Assembly: GCA_003661465.1 (NCBI GenBank)
Contig: QMWE01000017.1
Location: forward strand, 1-13,674
Source: Hadesarchaea archaeon
Lineage (GTDB): Archaea > Hadarchaeota > Hadarchaeia > Hadarchaeales > Hadarchaeaceae
Direction: 5' to 3'
Length of the DNA: 13,674 nucleotides
Position numbers and translations under genes: made by a program. Shown here one piece after another: positions 1 to 6,689 of the stretch. The notes under the pieces were generated by a model. The model was not told the DNA's origin. It made no database searches and saw only the letters and a program-made list of their open reading frames with translations. Every line of letters starts with the position of its first letter. Position 1 is the first letter of the stretch.

Positions 1-420
1 AAGCGGAAGGTCGTTGTGCACCGAAAGGGAGCGACGCGCGCATTCGGTCCGGGTCATCCAGATATTCCTTCAATATATCGTGAAGTTGGACAACCGGTTT
101 TGATTCCCGGGGACATGGGTACAGCTTCATATGTGCTGGTGGGAACCAAACAGGCGGCGCTGGAGACCTTTTCCTCAACTGCGCATGGCGCTGGGCGGCA
201 TCTAAGTCGTACAGCTGCTCTGAAACAGTTCTGGGGGGAGAAGGTACGGAAGGAACTTGAATCTAGGGGGATCATCGTTCGCGCTGCCAAAGTTTCCGTG
301 ATCGCGGAGGAGTGTTCGCAAGCTTATAAAGACATAGATAAGGTTTGTGATGTCTCCCATAGGGCCGGAATTGCTCGCAAGGTGGCAAGACTTGTGCCCC
401 TGGGGGTGGCAAAGGGCTAA
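1..420 (+). CDS. rtcB: RNA-splicing ligase RtcB, C-terminal part (5' end outside window)
   Basis: RtcB joins 2',3'-cyclic phosphate (or 3'-phosphate) and 5'-OH RNA ends using GTP and Mn2+. In archaea it ligates tRNA exons after intron removal and can repair broken RNA. The frame is open from base 1, so this is the last 139 residues of a protein of about 480. Visible motifs are HRKGATRAFGPG (fragment residues 7-18), GDMGTASYVLVG (38-49), and HGAGR (62-66), whose His is the residue that becomes guanylylated (His404 in the Pyrococcus horikoshii enzyme). Next comes SQAYKDIDKV, and the protein ends in PLGVAKG. The 77 residues after the nucleophilic His match the P. horikoshii enzyme as I remember it, and the penultimate Lys corresponds to its guanylate-site Lys480, so the C-terminus is intact. 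The methyltransferase gene starts 3 bases after the TAA, suggesting co-transcription. Family assignment is very secure; the true start is not visible. Confidence 0.96.
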   Translation, partial: KRKVVVHRKGATRAFGPGHPDIPSIYREVGQPVLIPGDMGTASYVLVGTKQAALETFSSTAHGAGRHLSRTAALKQFWGEKVRKELESRGIIVRAAKVSVIAEECSQAYKDIDKVCDVSHRAGIARKVARLVPLGVAKG

Positions 421-423
421 GGT

Positions 424-1272
424 ATGGTGTCGAGCTCTTTATCGGTTCTTTTACCGTCATCATTGGTGACCGATACCTCAGAGTTACGTCAGAAGACGGT
501 TAAGATTGGGTGGGTAGCACGGACGTTGGCTATTTTTGGGGTGAATAAGGTCTGCATATATCATGATGACGATCCTCATTCGAGAGATCAGGAAGTTGAA
601 AGAAAATTGATAGTTTCGCTTCTGCGGTATGCGGAGACCCCTCAGTATCTCCGTAAGTTCATTTTTCCTCGCACGAAAGAACTACGATATGCCGGTTTAT
701 TGCCTCCCCTTCGCACGCCCCATCACCCATTGGATGGAGAAAAAATTAAGCTCGGAGATTTACGGGAAGCGGTGGTCATTCAGAGCGGTGAAGGTGGTAG
801 TCTTTTGGAGATGGGTCTTCGAGAAAAAGGCATAATCAGGAAAAGACTGCGGAGTGGGTGTCGTTTAACGGTTAAATTGGGCAAAAGATTGGGAGATGGG
901 AGGGTGGAGGTCAGCCAGGTGTCCAGGGAGGATGTGAAGGAATATTGGGGATATAAAGTGCTGACCGCTAACAGCCTCAGAGAGGGCTTAAATCGGCTCG
1001 ATATAGACTACAAAATAGGAACCTCTAGACGCGGCAGAAATTTATATGAGGCCGTGAGGGGTATAAAAGAAAGCAGCCCCAAAAGCGTGGGGGTGGCCTT
1101 CGGGGGACCGTATGCCGGTCTCTTCGAGATCTGCAGGCGTCAGGGCGTCGATATTGAAGAGCTCTTCGACGCTGTGGTGAACACGATCCCCGGACAGAGG
1201 ACCGCGACGGTTAGGACCGAGGAGGCACTCATGGCCACGCTTTCGGTGCTGAACGCGCTCACAGGGAGATAA
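424..1272 (+). CDS. SPOUT-class RNA methyltransferase (DUF171/COG2106 family)
   Basis: A 282-residue S-adenosylmethionine-dependent RNA methyltransferase with a C-terminal trefoil knot. The family includes the knotted Methanothermobacter protein MT0001 and human SPOUT1/C9orf114, and is usually annotated as a putative RNA uridine-N3 methyltransferase. The target here is not proven. An N-terminal Rossmann-like half (about 1-80) is followed by the family block FPRTKELRYAGLLPPLRTPH (about 80-100), an inserted OB-like region (about 105-180), EYWGYKV, then the knot region with FGGPYAGLFEI and NTIPGQRTATVRTEEA (about 253-268). Most relatives I recall have Gly where this protein has Arg259. The gene starts 3 bases after rtcB with a poorly spaced AAGGT before it; GTG at 427 is an alternative start. 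L3 begins one base after its stop, a linkage seen in other euryarchaea, which suggests an rRNA or ribosome-related target (inference). Confidence 0.92.
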   Translation: MVSSSLSVLLPSSLVTDTSELRQKTVKIGWVARTLAIFGVNKVCIYHDDDPHSRDQEVERKLIVSLLRYAETPQYLRKFIFPRTKELRYAGLLPPLRTPHHPLDGEKIKLGDLREAVVIQSGEGGSLLEMGLREKGIIRKRLRSGCRLTVKLGKRLGDGRVEVSQVSREDVKEYWGYKVLTANSLREGLNRLDIDYKIGTSRRGRNLYEAVRGIKESSPKSVGVAFGGPYAGLFEICRRQGVDIEELFDAVVNTIPGQRTATVRTEEALMATLSVLNALTGR

Positions 1273-1273
1273 A

Positions 1274-2284
1274 ATGGGAAGACGAAAACATCGTCCAAGG
1301 CGGGGTTCGCTCGCTTACATGCCACGCGTGCGAGCTCCCAGACCAGTAGCCCAGGTGCGGGCTTGGCCAGCGGAAGCAAGGCTCGGTCTCCAGGGTGTGG
1401 CCGGGTATAAAGCGGGGATGATCCAGCTTTTCATGATAGATGATCACAAGGGCAGCATGACTGCAGGCCAGGAAATATGTGTTCCGGCGACCGTGATCGA
1501 GACCCCACCTCTCCTCGTATGCGCTGTTCGTCTTTACGTTTCGACCTCACGTGGGTTGAACACGGTGTCCGAGGTCTGGGCCAGTGACGTTCCACGGGAA
1601 CTTTCCCGGGTGATAAAGCTTCCGAAGAAGTACGACGCGCAAAAGACCCTAGAGCGGGCGGAGGAGTTGGTCAAGGGAGGGAAGGTGGCGGATATTCGCG
1701 TTATAGCCTGTACTCAGCCGAAGATGACCAATCTCCCCAAGAAAAAGCCAGATATTATCGAAATCAGGGTGAGCGGAAATTCGGTAGAAGAACGATGGAA
1801 CTATTCCAAAGAAATTCTCGGAAAACAGGTCCGGATCTCGGATGTGTTCAAAGAGGGAGAGTATGTGGACGTTCTTGCGATAACCAAGGGTAAGGGATTC
1901 CAAGGTCCCGTCAAACGCTGGGGGATAAAAATTTTGCCTAGGAAAACAGAGGGTGGCCGCCGACAGGTCGGAACATTGGGTCCTTGGTCTCCCGCGAGAG
2001 TGATGTGGACCGTCCCCGCAGCCGGACAGATGGGCTACCACCAGCGGACGGAGTTTAACAAACGGATCCTGAAAATCGGCAGCGACGGTAAGGAAATCAC
2101 TCCTAAAGGAGATTTTCTCCGATACGGCCCTGTTAGGAGCGAGTTTGTGGTGCTGTCTGGCTCGGTTCCAGGTCCAACAAAGCGTCTGATACAGCTCAGA
2201 CGTCCCGTGAGACCCAGACCTACCCTTCCCACATCACCACCGTCGATCACCCATGTGGCTCTTTCATCTCACCAAGGTGCATGA
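1274..2284 (+). CDS. rpl3: Large subunit ribosomal protein L3 (uL3)
   Basis: uL3 is an early-assembling 23S rRNA-binding protein whose long extension reaches toward the peptidyl-transferase centre. The 336-residue length is normal for archaea. The basic N-terminus MGRRKHRPRRGSLAYMPR is typical, as are TKGKGFQGPVKRW (204-216), the tip segment LGPWSPARVMWTVP (235-248), GQMGYHQRTEFNKRIL (251-266), and the C-terminal block KGDFLRYGPVRSEFVVLSGS. An SD (GGGAG, 1264-1268) precedes the ATG, which lies one base after the methyltransferase stop. One oddity is Ser239 in GPWSP, where yeast L3 has His256; the neighbouring Trp and Pro are kept. L4 follows at once. The assignment is certain. Confidence 0.97.
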   Translation: MGRRKHRPRRGSLAYMPRVRAPRPVAQVRAWPAEARLGLQGVAGYKAGMIQLFMIDDHKGSMTAGQEICVPATVIETPPLLVCAVRLYVSTSRGLNTVSEVWASDVPRELSRVIKLPKKYDAQKTLERAEELVKGGKVADIRVIACTQPKMTNLPKKKPDIIEIRVSGNSVEERWNYSKEILGKQVRISDVFKEGEYVDVLAITKGKGFQGPVKRWGIKILPRKTEGGRRQVGTLGPWSPARVMWTVPAAGQMGYHQRTEFNKRILKIGSDGKEITPKGDFLRYGPVRSEFVVLSGSVPGPTKRLIQLRRPVRPRPTLPTSPPSITHVALSSHQGA

Positions 2285-2286
2285 AC

Positions 2287-3069
2287 ATGAAGGTTCATAT
2301 TTTTTCGCTGGATGGAAAACCCTTCGAGGAGATCGAGCTTCCTCCGGTGTTTGACACAGAGCTCAGACCAGATGTGATAAAACGGGCTGTTCTCGCCGCT
2401 CAGACAGCCAGATTGCAACCTTGGGGAGCGGATGTCATGGCCGGAAAGAGAACGTCCGCGGAAACCTGGGGCAAAGGTTTCGGCGTGTCGAGAACCAGAA
2501 GGGTAAAGGGGACCAGATATCCAGCTGCCGGAATGGGTGCGTTTTCACCACATACGGTGGGTGGGAGGAGGGCCCATCCTCCGAAGGTGGAAAAGGTCCT
2601 GAGAGAACGTATAAACAGGAAAGAACGTCGGCTCGCAATTCGTTCTGCCATCGCTGCTACAAAGGAGAAAAAGCTGATTTCCAGCCGGGGTCATGTGGTC
2701 GACGGCGTGGTCGGGATCCCAGTCATCGTTACCGATGAGTTCGAGAAACTGAGAAAGGCCAGTGATGTTCGGGATGTCATAAAAAAGCTTGGTCTGTGGG
2801 GTGATATCGAGCGCGTTAAGGAGAGCAAACGAATTCGGGCCGGACGTGGCAAGGTACGTGGGAGGAGATATAAAGAGGCGGTTGGCCCCCTCTTGGTGGT
2901 AAACGAGGACGGAGGGATAGTCAGGGGAGCGAGGAACTTCCCTGGTGTCGAGGTGGTAAAAGTTTCCGAACTTGATGTTGAAACGCTTGCTCCTGGCGGT
3001 AAACCCGGGCGCCTCACCCTGTGGACCAAGGGAGCCATTCAGAAACTGACAGAGGGAGTGTTTTCATGA
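2287..3069 (+). CDS. rpl4: Large subunit ribosomal protein L4 (uL4/L1e)
   Basis: uL4 binds domain I of 23S rRNA and sends a long basic loop into the nascent-peptide exit tunnel. The eukaryote/archaea-type loop is clear: WGADVMAGKRTSAETWGKG (46-64), then the Arg-rich VSRTRRVKGTRYP and GGRRAHPPK (92-100). After it come NRKERRLAIRSAIAAT, a middle section with GRGKVRGRRYK, and the end LAPGGKPGRLTLWTKGAIQKL. The length is 260 residues, as expected. Two in-frame ATGs compete: 2281 overlaps the L3 stop as ATGA, but the SD AAGGTG (2274-2279) is only one base from it. The same SD is 7 bases from ATG 2287, and the protein then begins MKVHIFSLDG as in relatives, so 2287 is preferred. L23 follows by ATGA overlap. 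Confidence 0.96.
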   Translation: MKVHIFSLDGKPFEEIELPPVFDTELRPDVIKRAVLAAQTARLQPWGADVMAGKRTSAETWGKGFGVSRTRRVKGTRYPAAGMGAFSPHTVGGRRAHPPKVEKVLRERINRKERRLAIRSAIAATKEKKLISSRGHVVDGVVGIPVIVTDEFEKLRKASDVRDVIKKLGLWGDIERVKESKRIRAGRGKVRGRRYKEAVGPLLVVNEDGGIVRGARNFPGVEVVKVSELDVETLAPGGKPGRLTLWTKGAIQKLTEGVFS

Positions 3070-3329
3070 AGGATCCACATAAGGTATTGCTCTATCCCCA
3101 AGCTACGGAAAAAGCCGTCAAGATAATTGAGTCCGAGAACAAACTCATCTTCATCGTAGATCGAGAAGCCACCAGAGCTGATGTCAAACATGCCGTGGAA
3201 ACGCTTTTTGACGTGAAAGTGGACAACGTGAAGGTGGAGATAACTCCCGATGGACGAAAACGGGCCTATGTCAAACTTGCGCCCGAATTCATGGCGGATG
3301 AAATAGCGGCCAAGTTGGGGATGATTTAG
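3066..3329 (+). CDS. rpl23: Large subunit ribosomal protein L23 (uL23)
   Basis: uL23 sits at the exit of the ribosomal tunnel and is a docking point for the signal recognition particle and the Sec translocon. The product is 87 residues, the compact archaeal size. The family signature is complete: HKVLLYPQATEKAVKIIE at the N-terminus, NKLIFIVDREATRADVKHAV, then FDVKVDNVKVEITPDGRKRA and a C-terminal helix. The ATG at 3066 overlaps the L4 stop as ATGA, and GGGAG at 3054-3058 lies 7 bases upstream. The reading frame is open further upstream (to 3021), but that part lies inside L4 and does not look like L23, so it is left out. L2 begins directly after the stop. Confidence 0.96.
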   Translation: MKDPHKVLLYPQATEKAVKIIESENKLIFIVDREATRADVKHAVETLFDVKVDNVKVEITPDGRKRAYVKLAPEFMADEIAAKLGMI

Positions 3330-4037
3330 ATGGGAAAACGTATCAGAGCGCAGCGTCTTGGGAAAGGTTCGCCCACATATCGTGCGAAGTCATGGAGGAG
3401 GCTGGGAGAGGTAAAGTTACCTCCACTGGATGAGCCTGGTGAGGCAGTAGTGGTCGACATACTCAACGATCCTGGTAGGAGTGCTCCTGTCGCTGTGGTC
3501 AGATATGGGGATGGCCAGGAGCGTCTGGTCCTCGCTCCGGCAGGTATAAAGGTGGGGGACAGGATAGCGGCAGGTATCTCGGCCCCAATTAAACTTGGAA
3601 ACACATTGACGTTGGCGGAGATCCCGGAGGGAACCCCAATTCACAATATCGAGTCCAGGCCTGGGGGAGGTGGACAGTTTGTGAGGTCCTCTGGAACCTA
3701 TGCCACGCTGATCGCTCATGACGTCGGTCGTGCGACCGTCCAACTTCCATCCGGGGAGATAAAAGATTTCGATCCCCGGTGTCGTGCCACGATAGGGGCT
3801 GTGGCTGGAGGAGGGCGGCTGGACAAACCGCTGATCAAGGCCGGAAAACGTCACCATATTATGCTTTCAAGAGGGAAACCTTATCCTCATGTGCGAGGTG
3901 TGGCGATGAACGTTGTCGATCACCCTTTTGGAGGGGGACGTGGAAAACATGCTGGGAGGCCCAAGACCATTAAGAGAGGAGCACCGCCGGGACAAAAGGT
4001 GGGATTAATAGCGGCGAGAAGGACAGGTGAAAGGTGA
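3330..4037 (+). CDS. rpl2: Large subunit ribosomal protein L2 (uL2)
   Basis: uL2 is one of the most conserved ribosomal proteins. It binds 23S rRNA domain IV, is needed for subunit joining and supports the peptidyl-transferase centre. The 235 residues follow the archaeal form: MGKRIRAQRLGKGSPTYRAK at the start, an OB fold (about 35-95), NIESRPGGGGQFVRSSGTYA (107-126), an SH3-like domain, and the signature VAMNVVDHPFGGG (191-203) with the basic tail GKHAGRPKTIKRGAPPGQKV. Phe in DHPFGGG, where bacteria have His, is the normal archaeal variant. The ATG follows the L23 TAG with no spacer and the SD is weak (GGGGATGAT inside L23), so translation is probably coupled to L23. Confidence 0.97.
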   Translation: MGKRIRAQRLGKGSPTYRAKSWRRLGEVKLPPLDEPGEAVVVDILNDPGRSAPVAVVRYGDGQERLVLAPAGIKVGDRIAAGISAPIKLGNTLTLAEIPEGTPIHNIESRPGGGGQFVRSSGTYATLIAHDVGRATVQLPSGEIKDFDPRCRATIGAVAGGGRLDKPLIKAGKRHHIMLSRGKPYPHVRGVAMNVVDHPFGGGRGKHAGRPKTIKRGAPPGQKVGLIAARRTGER

Positions 4038-4041
4038 TATC

Positions 4042-4437
4042 ATGCCGAAAAAGTTCACTTACCGAGGGTTCGCACTCGAGGAACTTCAGAAGCTTTCATT
4101 GGATGAGTTCGCGAAGCTCTTACCGGCGAGACAGAGACGTTCGTTGGAGAGAGGATTTACTCCGAGGGAAAAGAAACTGCTCGAGCGGATAAGAAAGTTT
4201 AGGGAAGCGGGAAAAGATGGGCCCATTCGCACCCATTGTAGGGAGATGGTCATACTTCCAGAAATGGTGGGCCTGAGATTTGCCGTGCACAACGGGAAGG
4301 AATTTGTCAATGTTGAGGTTAAACCCGAGATGATCGGGCATCGTTTGGGAGAATTTTCCATGACTCGGAAAAAAGTCACCCACGGAACGCCGGGGATAGG
4401 TGCGACCAGAAGCTCTCTCTACGTACCATTGAAGTGA
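4042..4437 (+). CDS. rps19: Small subunit ribosomal protein S19 (uS19)
   Basis: uS19 is in the head of the 30S subunit, contacts the A-site finger and forms an intersubunit bridge. The product is 131 residues with the archaeal N-terminal extension (MPKKFTYRGFALEEL, then a basic helix). The S19 core includes IRTHCREMVILPEMVG (62-77), HNGKEFVNVEVKPEMIGHRL and LGEFSMTRKKVTHGTPGIGA (102-121). ATG 4042 has the SD AAGGTGA (4031-4037), which overlaps the L2 stop, 4 bases upstream. The in-frame GTG at 4027 lies inside L2 and adds residues not typical of the family. L22 starts 6 bases after the stop. Confidence 0.96.
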   Translation: MPKKFTYRGFALEELQKLSLDEFAKLLPARQRRSLERGFTPREKKLLERIRKFREAGKDGPIRTHCREMVILPEMVGLRFAVHNGKEFVNVEVKPEMIGHRLGEFSMTRKKVTHGTPGIGATRSSLYVPLK

Positions 4438-4443
4438 TCTGCG

Positions 4444-4896
4444 ATGCCAAAGTTCGGTTATTCCACCAGGGTTGAAGGTCCATGCGGGAAAGCCTTTGGC
4501 AGGGAGATGAGGATCTCCCCGAAACATGCGATGGAGGTTTGCCGCGCGATCCGTAATATGCGCCTTGACGCCGCCAAGAGATACCTGGAAGATGTTCAGA
4601 AAAAGAAAAAGGCCGTTCCTTTCATGCGCCATCGAAAAAAACTTGCTCACAGAAAAGGAGTGGGCGGCAGCGGACAGTACCCGGTCAAGGCCGCTCGGGA
4701 GATCCTGAAAGTCCTGAAAAACGCCGAGGCGAACGCGGGCTATAAGGGCCTCGACACGGAAAAGCTTAGGATAGTCCATGCAAGCGCCTATAAGGGGATC
4801 ACCGTTCCCGGAATCCTGCCAAGAGCATTTGGTCGAGCGACCCCACACAACAAGCCGCTTACAAATGTTGAGATAATTTTGAAGGAGGTTCCGTGA
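4444..4896 (+). CDS. rpl22: Large subunit ribosomal protein L22 (uL22)
   Basis: uL22 binds all six domains of 23S rRNA, and its long beta hairpin lines the narrowest part of the peptide exit tunnel. The 150-residue product starts MPKFGYSTRV and carries the archaeal pattern: ISPKHAMEVCRAIRNMRLDA (24-43), KKKKAVPFMRHRKKLAHRKG (53-72), SGQYPVKAAREILKVLKNAE (76-95), and the tunnel-hairpin motif PRAFGRATPHNK (126-137). The start is preceded by GTGATC (4434-4439), which can pair with the 3' end of archaeal 16S rRNA. The stop TGA shares a base with the S3 ATG. Length and motifs are normal. Confidence 0.96.
   Translation: MPKFGYSTRVEGPCGKAFGREMRISPKHAMEVCRAIRNMRLDAAKRYLEDVQKKKKAVPFMRHRKKLAHRKGVGGSGQYPVKAAREILKVLKNAEANAGYKGLDTEKLRIVHASAYKGITVPGILPRAFGRATPHNKPLTNVEIILKEVP
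4884..4889 (+). promoter_or_regulatory. Shine-Dalgarno site for S3
   Basis: GGAGGT lies 6 bases before ATG 4896 but only 3 bases before the in-frame GTG at 4893. The spacing chooses the ATG as the S3 start. The site is inside the last codons of L22, so ribosomes finishing L22 end where S3 begins. Confidence 0.7.
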
Positions 4897-5582
4897 TGCC
4901 GATCGAGCGGACTTTCATAAAGCGTGGGTTGAAACGGGTTGAACTTGAAACTTTCCTCGTCCAGGAGCTAGGGCAGGCAGGTTATGGTGGAGTGGATGTA
5001 AGGCGCGTGCCGACCGGAACTCGTGTCACGCTCTATGTGGACAGGCCGGGCATGGTGATAGGTCGCAAGGGAAGAAGCATAAAACTGCTCACCGAGGAAC
5101 TTGAAAAGAGATTTGGATTGGAAAATCCCCAGATAGAAGTGGTGGAAATACCAAAGCCTGAGCTCTCCGGTCCGATAATGGCAAAGCGTATAGCTTTCGC
5201 TCTGGAGCGCGGGGTGAGCGCAAGGAGGATCGGTCACATCATGACCCGCAGGATCATGGAAGCTGGTGCTCGAGGTGTGGAGATAACGATCTCCGGGAGG
5301 ATAGCCGGAGAGCGTTCCAGAAGAGAACGATTTTATAAGGGTTACATAAGCAAAGCTGGCGAACCAGCGGAGAAACTCGTAAGTCACGGATATGCCGAGG
5401 CGAAGCTGAAACCTGGGGTCGCAGGAGTGAAGGTTAGCATAATGCCTCCGGATGTGTCGCTCCCCGACGAAATTAAGATCGAGGAAGAGACAAAACCCAT
5501 GGAGCCCTCAGGTTCCGTGGCGGCCGGGGAGGAAATCGAAAGCCGGTCCGACGAGGGAGGAAAAGAAGATGGCGATACTTAG
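4896..5582 (+). CDS. rps3: Small subunit ribosomal protein S3 (uS3)
   Basis: uS3 forms part of the mRNA entry tunnel on the 30S head. The product is 228 residues: an N-terminal type II KH domain with the GXXG loop seen as VIGRKG (54-59), then the S3 C-terminal domain with MTRRIMEAGARGVEITISGR, RRERFYKGYISKAGEPAEKL and GVAGVKVSIMPPD. The last 37 or so residues (from about 192) form a low-complexity acidic tail rich in Glu, Asp, Gly and Ser, common in archaeal S3 and probably disordered. The end of that tail overlaps the first 14 bases of L29 and contains its SD. The start overlaps the L22 stop by one base (TGATG). Confidence 0.97.
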   Translation: MPIERTFIKRGLKRVELETFLVQELGQAGYGGVDVRRVPTGTRVTLYVDRPGMVIGRKGRSIKLLTEELEKRFGLENPQIEVVEIPKPELSGPIMAKRIAFALERGVSARRIGHIMTRRIMEAGARGVEITISGRIAGERSRRERFYKGYISKAGEPAEKLVSHGYAEAKLKPGVAGVKVSIMPPDVSLPDEIKIEEETKPMEPSGSVAAGEEIESRSDEGGKEDGDT

Positions 5583-5772
5583 AGCTGAGGAGATCAGAGG
5601 AATGAGCCGGGAGGAGATGGTCGAAAAGCTCAAAGAGCTTCGGGGTGAGCTGGCCCGGGCGCGGGCGACGGCGGCCGCGGGCGGATCGCTTGAGAACCCG
5701 GCCAAGATCCGGGAACTCAAGCGTGCCATAGCGAGAATACTCACGGTAATGAAGGAAAAAGGAGGTGCATGA
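5569..5772 (+). CDS. rpl29: Large subunit ribosomal protein L29 (uL29)
   Basis: uL29 sits next to L23 at the tunnel exit and helps dock chaperones and the signal recognition particle. The product is 67 residues, the normal size: two long helices, EEIRGMSREEMVEKLKELRG and PAKIRELKRAIARILTVMKE, joined by a short Ala/Gly turn. The ATG lies inside the end of S3 (14-base overlap), with the strong SD GGGAGG (5555-5560) 8 bases upstream. The frame is open back to 5452, but that part lies inside S3 and is not L29-like. aIF1 follows by ATGA overlap. Confidence 0.95.
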   Translation: MAILRAEEIRGMSREEMVEKLKELRGELARARATAAAGGSLENPAKIRELKRAIARILTVMKEKGGA

Positions 5773-6083
5773 GCGCGCAGGAGATTTGTAAGGTCTGTGG
5801 GTTACCGAAGGAACTCTGCGTCTGCCAAGAGATCTCACGCGAGCAGCAGCGGATAAGCGTGTACTCGATGAAACGAAAGTTCGGCAAGGTCGTAACCATT
5901 ATAGAGGGACTGGACGAAAAGCAGGTGAACCTGAAGGATCTCACAAAGGATCTCAAATCAAAACTTGCGTGTGGCGGAACTTCGAAGGAAGGGCGCATAG
6001 AGCTCCAAGGTGACCACAAGACACGCGTAAAGGAAGTGCTGGTCGGGATGGGATTCTCCCAGGACATGATCGATGTGAGATAA
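5769..6083 (+). CDS. sui1: Translation initiation factor aIF1 (SUI1 family)
   Basis: aIF1 binds the 30S P site and keeps start-codon selection strict, like eukaryotic eIF1. The 104-residue product has an N-terminal Cys cluster, CKVCGLPKELCVC (Cys 7, 10, 17, 19), which could bind zinc, as in many archaeal homologues. The SUI1 domain follows: KRKFGKVVTIIEGLDEK, then LKSKLACGGTSKEGRIELQG and a final VKEVLVGMGF segment. The ATG overlaps the L29 stop as ATGA, with GGAGG (5761-5765) just before it. Its place between L29 and the Rpp29 gene is the known archaeal order. Length is typical. Confidence 0.96.
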   Translation: MSAQEICKVCGLPKELCVCQEISREQQRISVYSMKRKFGKVVTIIEGLDEKQVNLKDLTKDLKSKLACGGTSKEGRIELQGDHKTRVKEVLVGMGFSQDMIDVR

Positions 6084-6097
6084 AAAGGTGGCAAAAA

Positions 6098-6364
6098 ATG
6101 GCCGTAAAGCGGAGTTTGTTCAAGCAAGGACTCATCGGGCTCGAGGCGGAGGTCGCTCACAGTTCAGATCCCACTCTCCTGGGTGTCTCTGGAAAGATCG
6201 TGGACGAAACGCGTAATATGGTGGTGATAGAGCATGAGGGAAAAACTAAAAAAATTCAAAAGTCCATTTCAACATTCATCTTGAGAGGGCCTGATGGTGA
6301 GGCGATGACCGTAAACGGAAAGGAATTAGTCGGACGACCAGAAGAACAGATCCGGAAGAGGTGA
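6098..6364 (+). CDS. rnp1: RNase P protein component 1 (Rpp29/Pop4)
   Basis: Rpp29 is a protein subunit of archaeal RNase P, which cuts the 5' leader from precursor tRNA; in archaea it works paired with Rpp21. The 88-residue product is a small Sm-like beta barrel. Family features are the start FKQGLIGLEAEV, the core LLGVSGKIVDETRNMVVIE, the Lys-rich KTKKIQKSISTFILR, and the end NGKELVGRPEEQIRKR. The ATG has GGTGG (6087-6091) 6 bases upstream, in the 14-base gap after aIF1. Its presence inside the ribosomal operon is the usual archaeal arrangement and ties tRNA maturation to ribosome production. Confidence 0.95.
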   Translation: MAVKRSLFKQGLIGLEAEVAHSSDPTLLGVSGKIVDETRNMVVIEHEGKTKKIQKSISTFILRGPDGEAMTVNGKELVGRPEEQIRKR

Positions 6365-6368
6365 GGTT

Positions 6369-6686
6369 ATGGTAGGCATGGGGATAAAACCACCTGAGGA
6401 AAAATGCTCGGACGAACGATGCCCGTTTCATGGAAAGTTATCGGTCAGAGGACGAGTGTTTGAAGGAGTGGTGGTAAGCGACAAGATGGCCAAGACGGTG
6501 ACCGTGAAACTCGAGCGCATGCATAAAATACCGAAATATGAAAGATACGAGCGTCGTACTTCCAAGTTTCACGTTCACAACCCTCCCTGCATATCGGCAA
6601 AGGTGGGGGATAAGGTAAAATTTATGGAATGCCGGAGATTGAGCAAAACCAAGGCGTTCGTGATTGTACAAAAACTGGAGGGATAA
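6369..6686 (+). CDS. rps17: Small subunit ribosomal protein S17 (uS17)
   Basis: uS17 is a primary 16S rRNA-binding protein with an OB fold. The 105-residue product has the archaeal N-terminus with EEKCSDERCPFHG (Cys 13 and 18), then the S17 core VFEGVVVSDKMAKTVTVKLE, YERYERRTSKFHVHNPPC, and VGDKVKFMECRRLSKTKAFV. GAGGTG (6358-6363), overlapping the rnp1 stop, is 5 bases before ATG 6369. A second in-frame ATG at 6378 is too far from that site, so 6369 is chosen. L14 starts 3 bases after the stop. Confidence 0.96.
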   Translation: MVGMGIKPPEEKCSDERCPFHGKLSVRGRVFEGVVVSDKMAKTVTVKLERMHKIPKYERYERRTSKFHVHNPPCISAKVGDKVKFMECRRLSKTKAFVIVQKLEG

Positions 6687-6689
6687 AAA

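Noticed and set aside
2421..2738. A 105-codon + strand frame inside L4
   Set aside because: It is an out-of-frame reading of the conserved L4 loop region, rich in Gly/Arg/Lys, with no recognisable domain.
4120..4848. A 242-codon open frame on the - strand across S19 and L22
   Set aside because: It lies wholly opposite two certain ribosomal protein genes, resembles no family I know, and is the complement of their codon bias.
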